From Myxococcus xanthus (lineage in GTDB: Bacteria > Myxococcota > Myxococcia > Myxococcales > Myxococcaceae): a DNA stretch of 64,000 nt. The stretch spans positions 558,001-622,000 of the forward strand of contig NZ_FNOH01000003.1 in the NCBI RefSeq assembly GCF_900106535.1, read 5' to 3'. Shown one piece after another: positions 44,241-52,994 of the stretch (position 1 is its first letter; every line of letters begins with the position of its first letter). The notes under the pieces were generated by a model that ran no database searches, was not told the origin of the DNA, and saw only the letters and a program-made list of their open reading frames with translations. The translations under genes and the position numbers were made by a program.

Positions 44241-45074
44241 GTGCCCTTCGAGGTGCGCTTCTGGGGTGTGCGCGGCTCCATTCCTTCACCGGGCGCGCAC
44301 ACGAAGCGCTACGGCGGAAACACGCCCTGCGTGGAGGTCCGCTGCGGGGACGAGCTGCTCATCTTCGACCTGGGCACCGGCGCGCGCGCGCTGGGGCATG
44401 CGCTGGTGGCGAAGAAGAAGCCGGTGAAGGGCTCCATCTTCATCTCGCACTACCACTACGACCATCTGCAGGGCCTGCCCTTCTTCGGGCCCATGTACCT
44501 GCCCACGAGCGACCTGACTGTCTACGGCCCGGCGCGGCACGGGCAGTCGGTGAAGCAGCTCCTCAGCGGGCAGATGGTGCCGCCGTACTTCCCGGTGACG
44601 GCGGACGGCGTGTTCCGGGCGCAGCTCACGTACACGGACCTGGCCGCCACGCAGACGCTGAAGCTGGGCCCGGCGACGGTTCACACCATTGAGCTGAACC
44701 ACCCGGGCGGCAACATGGGCTACCGCGTCGAGTGCCAGGGCCGCTCGGTGGTGTACGCCACCGACCTGGAGCATGGCAGCGACATGGACGCGGCCTTCTA
44801 CGCGTTCGCCCAGGACGCGGACGTCCTCATCTACGACGCCATGTACACCGAGGACGAGTACCACGGCCGCACCGGGCCGGCTCGCACCGGCTGGGGCCAC
44901 TCCACCTGGCAGGCCGCCGTACACGCGGCGGACGAGGCTGGGGTGAAGAAGCTGGTGCTCTTCCACCACGACCCGTCACGAGATGACGCGGGAATGGACC
45001 GGCTGCTGCGTCAGGTGCGCAAGCACCGCCCCGACGCCATCGCCGCTCGCGAGTCCCTGGTCATCAAGCTGTAG
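44241..45074 (+). CDS. metallo-beta-lactamase-fold hydrolase
   Basis: 277 residues. Typical opening VRFWGVRGSIPSPGAHTKRYGGNT, metal motif SHYHYDHLQG, then ELNHPGGNMGYRVE, YATDLEH and LFHHDPSRDD. This set matches the MBL/phosphodiesterase-like group common in myxobacteria and cyanobacteria, whose substrate is usually unknown; cyclic nucleotides are one possibility. The start is taken as GTG 44241 (MPFEVRFWGVRGS) since the upstream frame inside ribA has no good start. The 3' end overlaps lipB by 11 bp, convergent. Confidence 0.82.
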   Translation: MPFEVRFWGVRGSIPSPGAHTKRYGGNTPCVEVRCGDELLIFDLGTGARALGHALVAKKKPVKGSIFISHYHYDHLQGLPFFGPMYLPTSDLTVYGPARHGQSVKQLLSGQMVPPYFPVTADGVFRAQLTYTDLAATQTLKLGPATVHTIELNHPGGNMGYRVECQGRSVVYATDLEHGSDMDAAFYAFAQDADVLIYDAMYTEDEYHGRTGPARTGWGHSTWQAAVHAADEAGVKKLVLFHHDPSRDDAGMDRLLRQVRKHRPDAIAARESLVIKL

Positions 45075-46137
45075 CGCGCTTCACCGTCTCCCGCAGGCCC
45101 TGGAAGGGCAGCCGCTCCAGGGCCGTGGGGACGTCCACCCACTCGAAGGCGTCGTGCTCCGCGCCCAGGCGCACGTCCGCGTCCGGCGGCACGTGGACGG
45201 CGAAGCCGTTCTCCTCCACGAGTTGCGGTGGCAGCGCCTCTCCCAGGGCGAAGGCGTGGCGGTAGTCCAGGTCCACCAGCGGCACGCGGAGGCCTGTCTC
45301 CTCCTCCAGTTCCCGCGCCGCGGCCTGCGCTGGCGACTCACCCGCTTCGAGCCTCCCGGTGAGGACCTGCCAGAAACCGCCCCGCTCCGGGCGACGGCGC
45401 ACGAGCAGCACCCGTGCTTCGGGACCACGGCCCTTCACCACCGCGATGCTCACCGTCCGCATCGGCGGCGGCGCATCCACGCGCTCGCTGTCGAACACGG
45501 TGCAGAAGCTGTTGGCGATGGCCTCTTCCACCTCCGCCATGGGGAGCGCGCGGCCCAACTCCCGCTGCATGGACGTGACACCTGCTTCTCGGATGCCACA
45601 CGGGACGATGAGCTGGAAGTGGTCCAGGTTCGTGTTCACGTTGAGCGCGAAGCCGTGCGTGGTGAGCCAACGCGACAGGTGCACGCCAATGGCGGCGATC
45701 TTCCGCGCGTCCGGAGCACCTTCCGCGCCAATCCAGACGCCGGGCCACTTGGGGATGGGGCCCGCGGTGATGCCCCACTGGGCCAGCACCTGCATGACGG
45801 AGCGCTCCACGTCGCGCACGTAACGGCGCACGTCGCGTCGGTCCTCCGGCAGCAGGAAGATGGGGTAGCCCACCAGTTGGCCGGGGCCATGGTAGGTGAC
45901 GTCGCCGCCACGGTTGGTCTCGAAGACCTCCGCGCCCTCCTTCGCCAACTGCGCGTCGCTGGCGACGATGTTCTCACGCTTCGCGGCACGGCCCAGGGTG
46001 AGGATGGGCGGGTGCTCCAAGAGGAGCAGCACATCGCCGGAGAGCCCCTGGCGGCGCGACTCGCTGAAGAGGTGCATCAGCGCGAGCCCGTCCTCGTACT
46101 CCACTCGGCCCAGGCGGTAGACGGTGATGGTGTTCAT
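45064..46137 (-). CDS. lipB: octanoyltransferase LipB fused to a C-terminal Nudix hydrolase
   Basis: 357 residues. Residues 1-215 are LipB, which moves octanoate from acyl carrier protein to lipoyl domains: RGGDVTYHGPGQLVGYPI, RKIAAIGVHLSRW (catalytic Lys) and VPCGIREAGVTS (catalytic Cys). From about 228 a complete Nudix domain follows, with the box GRLEAGESPAQAAARELEEE(TGL) fitting GX5EX7REUXEEXGU. Most LipB proteins are 210-250 residues and lack this. The Nudix part is nearest in look to MutT or dihydroneopterin-triphosphate hydrolases; its substrate is unknown. The ATG overlaps the stop of the zinc-finger ATPase gene by 4 bp. Confidence 0.92.
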   Translation of the reverse strand: MNTITVYRLGRVEYEDGLALMHLFSESRRQGLSGDVLLLLEHPPILTLGRAAKRENIVASDAQLAKEGAEVFETNRGGDVTYHGPGQLVGYPIFLLPEDRRDVRRYVRDVERSVMQVLAQWGITAGPIPKWPGVWIGAEGAPDARKIAAIGVHLSRWLTTHGFALNVNTNLDHFQLIVPCGIREAGVTSMQRELGRALPMAEVEEAIANSFCTVFDSERVDAPPPMRTVSIAVVKGRGPEARVLLVRRRPERGGFWQVLTGRLEAGESPAQAAARELEEETGLRVPLVDLDYRHAFALGEALPPQLVEENGFAVHVPPDADVRLGAEHDAFEWVDVPTALERLPFQGLRETVKRATA

Positions 46138-47726
46138 GACGTTCGCTTCTTTCGAGCCTTCCGCGTGGGCGAGGGCTTCACGGTGGGCGCCAGGCTCCAC
46201 GTTCCCGTGGGTACCCGGTTGAGGAGGGCATGCAGCTCATGGCCGGCGCGCGGCGAGCGGCTGGCCTCCTGGGCCAGCGCCATGAGCACTTCTTCGGAGA
46301 CGGAGACCGCGGGCTCTCGCGAGGCCAGGCGCTGGCGGGCAATCTCCACGAATTCAGACGGTGTGGGCACCTGGAGCGACAGGAGCACCTGCACGTGCTC
46401 CAGAATGTCCGTGGGCACGGTTCCGCGCACGGCCTGAGTCAGCGCGGCGGTGGTGGACACGGAAACACTGTATGCGTCTCCGCGCAGGCTCAGGCCCCGA
46501 GCCTCCGTGCGCATGCCCCTCGCGCTCAGCAGGACGACGGGGCGGCTGTCCCGGGCCAGGAAGGCCTGCAGGGCCGCGTGTGACGTCGCGTCCAGGCGGT
46601 CCACATCCTCCACCAGCAGCGTGCGCGAGGAAGCCGTCAGGTCCAGGTCCGCGACGGGGGTGATGACGCCCACGGCCTCTCGCTGGAGCTGCTGGAACCA
46701 GACGCTCTTGCCACTGCCTTCGGGCCCGATGACCAAGAGGGTCCGCGCGTGGGCCTCGAGCGACTGCGTCAGCAGCGCCTGCGTCACGCCCTGCCCCACG
46801 AGCCCCAAGGCAGGTGTCACGGGCCGTTCCGGCCGCGACACCGTGGGCGGAGGCACCAAAGTGACGTCGCCCAGCAGCGATTGCGACTCGAACAGGCAGT
46901 TCTTGCAGATGAACGCGCCCGCAGGCCCCGCGACCAGGCCCCCCGTGTCCGTACGCGGACGGCAACAGAAGGAGCACCATGCGTCGAGCGCGGCATCCGC
47001 ACGCGTAGGGCCGCGCTCGACGAGCCGAGCCTCTCTGCGACGCCGAGGCTGGGCATCCGTGAGGATGTCCTCTCCTGCGGGTGCTTCCTCTGCCTCACCC
47101 GCCATTCGAGATGACGCAAGCTGCGTCGTGGGCTCCTCGACGCCCAGAAGTTCCTGCTCGCCCACGCCATCACCCGGTATGGACGCAACGCCGCCCCGCA
47201 CGTCCACAGTCGCATCCGGTGGCGACGAGGAATCTTCCGCCCCTGCGACCACCCCCGCGATGCGCGCAATCTGCGCTTCGAGCCGCTGCAGATCTTCCGC
47301 GACCTCCGTCTCGATGACCCAGGCCTGGGCGGCGTCGCGCGGCGCGTCGTCACCGGCGTGCAGGGCCGCCTCGCGCAGCGCATCCTCGATGAGCCGCTGC
47401 CGGTGGACGACGTCCGGCAACACCTCCGACTCCAGGGAATGCACCACCCCGGACGCAGGCAATGCCTCTTCGTCGTCAGCGTCTGCCCCAGACCGCGTGA
47501 GCGAAGGCTCCGGCATCCACTCCAGCCGGTTCACCGCATCCGCGATGTCCGCGCGGCTGCCGTCCAACCGCTGCGCATGGCGAAGCAACTGCAACGCGCG
47601 GGACGGATTACCTGCCTGTCGGCACAGCTCCGCCGCTTTCTGCAGGCACTCCACCGCACGGGCCACGTCTCCCTGTGTCTCGGCGGACTGCGCGGCGCGG
47701 ATCAGCTCGCGAGGGTTCTCGGCCAT
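46134..47726 (-). CDS. unknown protein with ClpX-type zinc finger and P-loop ATPase domain
   Basis: 530 residues. N-terminal TPR-like helices (10-70: AVECLQKAAELCRQAGNPSRA), an acidic low-complexity middle, then a four-cysteine finger CSFCCRPRTDTG...FICKNCL resembling the ClpX N-terminal zinc domain (near 255-285). A P-loop domain follows with Walker A IGPEGSGKSVWF (near 340) and Walker B-like TLLVEDVDRLD, then sensor-like LLSARG. It is not ClpX: no pore loop or ClpP loop can be seen. The tail is basic (PSPTRKARKKRTS). Stop overlaps the lipB start (ATGA), so they are co-translated. Confidence 0.65.
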   Translation of the reverse strand: MAENPRELIRAAQSAETQGDVARAVECLQKAAELCRQAGNPSRALQLLRHAQRLDGSRADIADAVNRLEWMPEPSLTRSGADADDEEALPASGVVHSLESEVLPDVVHRQRLIEDALREAALHAGDDAPRDAAQAWVIETEVAEDLQRLEAQIARIAGVVAGAEDSSSPPDATVDVRGGVASIPGDGVGEQELLGVEEPTTQLASSRMAGEAEEAPAGEDILTDAQPRRRREARLVERGPTRADAALDAWCSFCCRPRTDTGGLVAGPAGAFICKNCLFESQSLLGDVTLVPPPTVSRPERPVTPALGLVGQGVTQALLTQSLEAHARTLLVIGPEGSGKSVWFQQLQREAVGVITPVADLDLTASSRTLLVEDVDRLDATSHAALQAFLARDSRPVVLLSARGMRTEARGLSLRGDAYSVSVSTTAALTQAVRGTVPTDILEHVQVLLSLQVPTPSEFVEIARQRLASREPAVSVSEEVLMALAQEASRSPRAGHELHALLNRVPTGTWSLAPTVKPSPTRKARKKRTS

Positions 47727-47818
47727 ACGGGGAGAGCCTAACCGGCTCGGGGCACCCGCGCGCGGCCCTCGAACGCGGGCCCCAGCATCAGGCGCTTCCC
47801 GGCCCGGCTCCAGGGCCA

Positions 47819-47844
47819 CCACGCCCCTCACGTCAGGGGCGTGG
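47819..47844 (-). terminator. hairpin terminator after the E2 gene
   Basis: Perfect 10-bp repeat CCACGCCCCT / AGGGGCGTGG with loop CACGTC, 20 bp past the E2 stop and 93 bp before the zinc-finger ATPase gene on the same strand. No T-run. Confidence 0.6.
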
Positions 47845-47863
47845 ACCTGCCACGGCGCTCACC

Positions 47864-49114
47864 TCACGCCATGGCCAGGAACAGCAGGTCCGGCTTCTCC
47901 AGGTACTTGATGATTTCGTACGTGAAATCCGCCGCCACCGAGCCGTCGATGACGCGGTGGTCGCACGACAGCGACAGGTTCATCATGTCGCGCACGACGA
48001 CCTGGTCCCCCACCACCGCCGGGCGCTTCTTCAGGCGGTGCACGCCCAGGATGCCCACTTCAGGGTGGTTGATGATGGGCGTGGCGAACAGGCCGCCGCT
48101 CTGCCCCAGCGAGCTGATGGTGAAGGTGCCGCCCGTCAGCTCCTCCATCTTCAGCTTGCGGTCACGCGCGGCGGCGCCCAGGCGGGCCGTCTCACGCGCC
48201 AGCTCGGCCAGCGTCAGCCGGTCCGCGCTCTTCACCACCGCCACGGTGAGGCCGTCCGGCGTCGCCGCCGCCATGCCGATGTTGAACTCGCCGCGGACCA
48301 CCAGCTCCTGCGACGCCTCGTCGAAGTTCGCGTTCAGGTGCGGGAACTTCTTCAGCGCCGCCACCGTCGCCTTGATGATGAACGGCAGGTAGTTGAGCTT
48401 GATGTTCTCACCGGCCGCCGCCAACTGCGCGTTCAGCCGCGCGCGCAGGGCCACCAGCTCCGTGGCGTCCACTTCCTCGACAAAGGCGAAGTGCGGCGCC
48501 GTGAACTTCGACCGCACCATCTTCTCCGCGATCTTCTTGCGCAGGCCCCGAAGCGGAACGCGCTCGTCCGCCGCGCCCGAGCTGACGGCAGGAGCCGCGG
48601 GACGCGCCTTCTGCTCGGCCGGAGCCGCGACGACGTTCTTCTCGCCACCCTCCAGCGCCGCCACCACATCCGCCTTCGTCACGCGGCCCTGTGGCCCCGT
48701 GCCGGCAATCGACGCCAGGTCCAGCCCGTGCTCGCGCGCCATCCGCCGCGTCACCGGCGTGGCCAGCACCTTGGACGCCGAGGCAGGCGCACCACCGACA
48801 TGGCCACCCGCCACGGGCGCCGCCGCTGGCGCGCTGGCCTCGGAATGACCACCGGCCTGCGCCGGCGCAGCGCCCTCCACCTCCAGGGTGACGAGGAGCT
48901 GGTGCACCTTCGCCATGTCGCCTTCATTGCCATGCGTCTTCACGACACGGCCCGCCTTGGGAGCGGGAACGGTGACGGTGGCCTTGTCCGTCATCACCTC
49001 GGCGAGCACCTGGTCTTCCTTGACGGAATCCCCTGCCTTCACGTGCCACTTCACCAGCTCACCCTCCATCACGCCTTCACCAAGGTCGGGGAGCTTGAAT
49101 TCGAAGATCGCCAT
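47864..49114 (-). CDS. 2-oxo acid dehydrogenase E2 (dihydrolipoamide acyltransferase)
   Basis: 416 residues. One lipoyl domain at the N-terminus with the modified Lys in VMTDKATVTV (near 44), an Ala/Pro-rich hinge, a peripheral-subunit-binding domain (about 113-150, ATPVTRRMAREHGLDLASI) and the catalytic domain ending in SCDHRVIDGS (His and Asp of HxxxDG). The lipoyl context GEGVMEGELVKWHVKAGD resembles branched-chain E2, but pyruvate E2 cannot be excluded. No E1 gene is in the window. lipA lies 60 bp upstream and lpdA (E3) beyond it, all on the minus strand. Confidence 0.92.
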   Translation of the reverse strand: MAIFEFKLPDLGEGVMEGELVKWHVKAGDSVKEDQVLAEVMTDKATVTVPAPKAGRVVKTHGNEGDMAKVHQLLVTLEVEGAAPAQAGGHSEASAPAAAPVAGGHVGGAPASASKVLATPVTRRMAREHGLDLASIAGTGPQGRVTKADVVAALEGGEKNVVAAPAEQKARPAAPAVSSGAADERVPLRGLRKKIAEKMVRSKFTAPHFAFVEEVDATELVALRARLNAQLAAAGENIKLNYLPFIIKATVAALKKFPHLNANFDEASQELVVRGEFNIGMAAATPDGLTVAVVKSADRLTLAELARETARLGAAARDRKLKMEELTGGTFTISSLGQSGGLFATPIINHPEVGILGVHRLKKRPAVVGDQVVVRDMMNLSLSCDHRVIDGSVAADFTYEIIKYLEKPDLLFLAMA

Positions 49115-49174
49115 GGGGTCGTCTTTCCGGGAAGCAGGGGTGTTGGGTCAAGCCATGAATCGGAGCGTCAAAGC

Positions 49175-50104
49175 TCAGCCGAGCCGCTCGAGCCGCTCGC
49201 GCTCCATCAGGCCCTTCATGAAGAACTCAGCGGCCCGGTAGCTGGACCGCACCAGCGGACCGGAGGCCACGTAGAGGAAGCCGTAGGACTCGGCCAGCGT
49301 CTTGTACGCCTCGAACTGCGCGGGCGTCACGAAGCGCTCCACGCGCAGGTGGTACTGCGACGGCTGCAGGTACTGGCCCAGCGTCAGCACGTCCACGCCC
49401 ACGTCGCGCAGGTCCTTGAACGTCTGCTCCAGCTCCGCGTCCGTCTCCCCCAGGCCCACCATGACGGACGTCTTGGTGTACAGGCCCTCGGGGCGGTTCT
49501 TGAGGTACTCCAGCACGCGCAGGGACTGGTGGTACTTCGCGCGCCGGTCACGGACCGTCGGCGTGAGGCGCTCCACCGTCTCCACGTTGTGCGCCACCAC
49601 GTGGGGCTTGGCCTCCGCCACGGTGGTCAGGTCCTTCTCCACGCCCTTGAAGTCCGGGATGAGCACTTCGACGATGGTGCGCGGGCTCTCCCGGCGCAGC
49701 TCGCGGATGGCGGAAGCGAAGTGGCTGGCGCCGCCGTCCGGCCGGTCATCCCGGTTCACGGACGTGACGACGATGTACTCCAGGTCCATCTCCTTCACCG
49801 CCTGGGCCAGATGGATGGGCTCCATCGGATCCAGCGGAGGAGGCGCGCCGACCTTCACGTGGCAGAAGCGGCACGCGCGCGTGCACACCTCGCCCATCAG
49901 CATCACCGTGGCGGTGCCACCGCCCCAGCACTCGGCGATGTTCGGGCAGCGGGCCTCTTCGCACACCGTGGCCAGCTTGGTGCGCTTCACGATGGCTTTG
50001 ACCCGCTCGTAACCTTCTCCGTGCGGGAGCCGCACCTTCAGCCACTCCGGCTTGCGGGTGGTCTCAGTCACCTGGGGCAGAGGGAACCGGTCGGGAGTCG
50101 CCAT
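49175..50104 (-). CDS. lipA: lipoyl synthase
   Basis: 309 residues. Radical SAM enzyme that puts two sulfurs on octanoylated lipoyl domains. It has both iron-sulfur sites: the auxiliary-cluster motif CEEARCPNIAEC and the radical SAM motif CTRACRFC. The C-terminal RSSY serine ligand is present. Normal length. Together with lipB (45064) and the E2 substrate it forms a complete endogenous lipoylation set in one block. Confidence 0.97.
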   Translation of the reverse strand: MATPDRFPLPQVTETTRKPEWLKVRLPHGEGYERVKAIVKRTKLATVCEEARCPNIAECWGGGTATVMLMGEVCTRACRFCHVKVGAPPPLDPMEPIHLAQAVKEMDLEYIVVTSVNRDDRPDGGASHFASAIRELRRESPRTIVEVLIPDFKGVEKDLTTVAEAKPHVVAHNVETVERLTPTVRDRRAKYHQSLRVLEYLKNRPEGLYTKTSVMVGLGETDAELEQTFKDLRDVGVDVLTLGQYLQPSQYHLRVERFVTPAQFEAYKTLAESYGFLYVASGPLVRSSYRAAEFFMKGLMERERLERLG

Positions 50105-50304
50105 GGATCGCGGGCCTTCTATGGGTTGGACGGAGGACGTTCAAGCGGAAGCCACTGACGCGAGGCGTCAGCATCCACCAGTCGTCCGCCAGTTGTCGCC
50201 TCTCTACTAATGCCCCCGGTTCCTGGGGACAGGCCCGGAGCATCTGCGAGGGCGGCTAGGCAGGGGACCGTCACCTCGCGCGGCCGCGGGGGCCGGAAAT
50301 ACGA

Positions 50305-50335
50305 GGGGCCGTCCACGGCACACCGGGACGGCCCC
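50305..50335 (-). terminator. hairpin terminator after lpdA
   Basis: 10-bp perfect stem GGGGCCGTCC / GGACGGCCCC with an 11-base loop, 27 bp past the lpdA stop on the minus strand. The rest of the 257-bp gap to lipA (50105-50361) shows no gene; it should carry the lipA promoter. Confidence 0.6.
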
Positions 50336-50361
50336 TGGGACTGCGAGCGAGGCGCCGCCGC

Positions 50362-51759
50362 CTAGAAGTGGCGCGGGTGGCCCAGCGTGGCCTCGGCACC
50401 CTCGTGCACGATTTCCGAGAGCGTCGGGTGCGCGTGGATGGTGTTGGCCAGCTCCTCGGTGGTGATCTCCAGCTTCAGCGCGACACACGCCTCGGCCAGC
50501 AGCTCCGTCGCGTGCGGCCCGATGAGGTGCACGCCGAGGACCTCGTCGTACTTCCGGTCCGACACGATCTTGATCATGCCGGTGGCCTCGTTGGAGATGG
50601 AGGCCTTCGTCACGGCGCCCATCGGAGCGATGCCCACCTTCACATCGTAGCCGCGCTCCTTGGCCTTCTTCTCCGTCAGGCCCACCGAGGCGACCTCGGG
50701 GTAGCAGTACGTGGCAGACGGCGTCAGGTCGTAGTTGATGGGCTGCGGGTTCTTCCCGGCGATGTGCTCCACCGCCACCACGCACTCCGCGCTGGCCATG
50801 TGCGCGAGCATCGGCGTGGGGATGATGTCGCCCACGGCGTAGACGTTCGGCTCGGAGGTGCGCAGCATCGAGTCGACCTTGATGTAGCCGCGCTCGGCCT
50901 GGATGTTCGTCTTGTCCAGACCCACGTCCTCGGTGACGGGCGAGCGGCCCACCGCCGACAGGAGGATTTCCGCCTCCAGCGTCTTGGTCTCGTTGCCCAC
51001 CTTCATGGTGACGCGCACGCCGTCCGCCGTGTGCTCCACCTTCTCCACCGCGGAGCCGGTGTGCACGTCGATGCCGCGACGCTTGAAGATCTTCTCCAGC
51101 TCCTTGGAGATGTCCGCGTCCTCGATGGGGAGCAGCGCGGGCATGTACTCCACGATGGAGGTCTTGCTGCCCACGTGGTTGAACACGGAGGCGAACTCAC
51201 AGCCCACCGCGCCGGCGCCCAGCACGATGATGCTCTTGGGGACGCGGTCGATCTGCAGGATGGAGTCGCTGTTCAGCACCCGCTTGTGGTCCACGGGGAC
51301 GTTGGGCAGGGACTTGGGCACCGAGCCCGTGGCGAGGATGATGTTCTTCGCCTCCAGGACCTGCTTGGAGCCGTCCGCGGCGGTGACCTCCACCTTGCCC
51401 TTGCCGGCGATGCGGCCGTGGCCCTTCACCACCGTCACCTTGTTCTTCTTCATCAAGAAGTCGATGCCGTTGGCACCCTTGGTGACAATCTTGTCCTTGT
51501 GCTTCATCGCGTTGGGCCAGTTGATGGCCGGGCTGCTCACGTCAACGCCGAAGTCAGCCGCTTCGCGGACATGGTGGAACAGCTCCGCGGTCCACAGCAG
51601 GGACTTGGTCGGGATGCAGCCGCGGTGGAGGCAGGTGCCGCCCAGCCGCTTGTCCTTCTCGATGATGGCCGTCTTCAGGCCCAGCTGACCCGCGCGAATG
51701 GCGCCCACGTAGCCGCCGGGGCCCGAACCGATGATCACCACGTCGAACGTCTCAGCCAC
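50362..51759 (-). CDS. lpdA: dihydrolipoyl dehydrogenase (E3)
   Basis: 465 residues. It reoxidises dihydrolipoamide of 2-oxo acid dehydrogenases using FAD and NAD. FAD site IGSGPGGYVGAIRAGQ, redox disulfide CLHRGCIPTKS, NAD site LGAGAVGCEFASVF, and the C-terminal His/Glu pair in HAHPTLSEIVHE. All catalytic residues are present. The start is GTG with GGAGG 5 bp upstream; the frame reaches further but without a good site. It heads the lipoate block and is divergent from the membrane protein at 51840. Confidence 0.96.
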   Translation of the reverse strand: MAETFDVVIIGSGPGGYVGAIRAGQLGLKTAIIEKDKRLGGTCLHRGCIPTKSLLWTAELFHHVREAADFGVDVSSPAINWPNAMKHKDKIVTKGANGIDFLMKKNKVTVVKGHGRIAGKGKVEVTAADGSKQVLEAKNIILATGSVPKSLPNVPVDHKRVLNSDSILQIDRVPKSIIVLGAGAVGCEFASVFNHVGSKTSIVEYMPALLPIEDADISKELEKIFKRRGIDVHTGSAVEKVEHTADGVRVTMKVGNETKTLEAEILLSAVGRSPVTEDVGLDKTNIQAERGYIKVDSMLRTSEPNVYAVGDIIPTPMLAHMASAECVVAVEHIAGKNPQPINYDLTPSATYCYPEVASVGLTEKKAKERGYDVKVGIAPMGAVTKASISNEATGMIKIVSDRKYDEVLGVHLIGPHATELLAEACVALKLEITTEELANTIHAHPTLSEIVHEGAEATLGHPRHF

Positions 51760-51839
51760 GCACGCCTCCGTAATTATTGCGGATGGAACCCGGGTGGGCT
51801 GATAACCCCCGGTCCCGGTTGGAATCAAGGAGTTTGCTC

Positions 51840-52976
51840 GTGCGCCGTTTCCCGCTCCGAACCCTCCTCTTGATGTTCGTAGCACTCATCGCCTTCGGGC
51901 GCCTGTGGTGTGTGACGCACCAGGAGGAAGCGCCCAGTCCACGGCCCGGGCGCATGGCCCAGGCGGGTAACGCCCCGGCCGGGGCCCCCGACCCCTCCTC
52001 CGCCCCCGAGTGCCGGACGCTGGAACGGGCCCTCGAAAGCGCCCTCCGCACGCCCCAGGACACCCGGGTCCTGGACGAAGCGCGCCAGCAGCTCGACGCA
52101 TGCCGTCAGCCGCCCGTTCGCGCCTGCGCGCTGGGCGTGGCCCTGGACGCCCGGTCGCCCTTATCCGAGGGAGAAGCCACACCGCTGCGTGGCCTGCTGG
52201 CCAGCCTGTGTGAGCACTGCCCGCCGGCCGCCAATTCGTGCGCCCGGGCCGTGGGGCAGGCCCTGCTGAATGCCGCGGTGGGGCCGAATGCCGATGTCGC
52301 GAGCGCGAAATGGAACCTGGAGCATGCGGGGCCAGGCCTGGGTGGGGCTTGTGCCTCGCTCGTCCAGTTGGGGCTCGCACCCGCAGCCCAGTCAGACCTC
52401 ACCGTACGACCCCCGGTGCTCGCACTCGCCGGGGAGCTGGCGCCTCACTGCTCGCAGGCAGGCTTCCTAGATGACGCGCTGCTGCGCGCCGCCGCTGTGA
52501 ACCTCGTGGCGCCCACGCCCGCGCTCGTCGCCCTGGCCGCGGTGCCCATTCCTCCCGAGACGAGCGCCATGAAGCCGGACCGGATTGAAGGCACCGAGCC
52601 CAGCTTCCAGGCGTTCGACCGGGACGAGGACACCGGGGTTCCGGTCGGCAAGGCGCTCAAGACCAAGCGATGGGAGGCGGACGGCGCGCTGCGCGCGAGC
52701 TACGCGCCCACGCTGAAGCAGCTCGTATCGGTGAGGATCCGCGCCACGGGCCCGGGAACGGTGCGCGCCATCGTCCGGACGCAGCAGGGCGTGGGCTTGA
52801 AGGACCCGGAGAAGGACTTCGCCTTCGTCAACCCCACCGTGTGCCGTTTCACCGGCACGGGTCAGTGGGAGCAGTGCCCGCTCCAGGTGCCGCTGCGCGA
52901 CGTGGACGCCGTGAGCGTCTTCCCCGAGCGCGCGGACACCGAACTGAAGGAGCTGGAGGTCCACGGCGCCCGCTGA
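51840..52976 (+). CDS. membrane-anchored hypothetical protein
   Basis: 378 residues. One N-terminal membrane helix (TLLLMFVALIAFGRLW), then a Pro/Ala-rich spacer and an exported region with about a dozen cysteines arranged in short helical repeats (RACALGVAL, LCEHCPPAANSCARA). The last 130 residues are beta-rich (LVSVRIRATGPGTVRAIVR, GQWEQCPLQV), with a jelly-roll look. No family recognised. GTG start with AAGGAG 8 bp upstream. Divergent from lpdA across 80 bp and convergent with the next gene (18-bp gap). Confidence 0.65.
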   Translation: MRRFPLRTLLLMFVALIAFGRLWCVTHQEEAPSPRPGRMAQAGNAPAGAPDPSSAPECRTLERALESALRTPQDTRVLDEARQQLDACRQPPVRACALGVALDARSPLSEGEATPLRGLLASLCEHCPPAANSCARAVGQALLNAAVGPNADVASAKWNLEHAGPGLGGACASLVQLGLAPAAQSDLTVRPPVLALAGELAPHCSQAGFLDDALLRAAAVNLVAPTPALVALAAVPIPPETSAMKPDRIEGTEPSFQAFDRDEDTGVPVGKALKTKRWEADGALRASYAPTLKQLVSVRIRATGPGTVRAIVRTQQGVGLKDPEKDFAFVNPTVCRFTGTGQWEQCPLQVPLRDVDAVSVFPERADTELKELEVHGAR

Positions 52977-52994
52977 AGGCGCCGCCGACCGACG

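Noticed and set aside
50368-51873. A 501-codon plus-strand frame opposite lpdA, and similar long frames opposite the E2/lipA genes and the his operon
   Set aside because: All are shadows: low-complexity His/Arg/Gln composition, no motif and no ribosome site, opposite genes with intact catalytic motifs.
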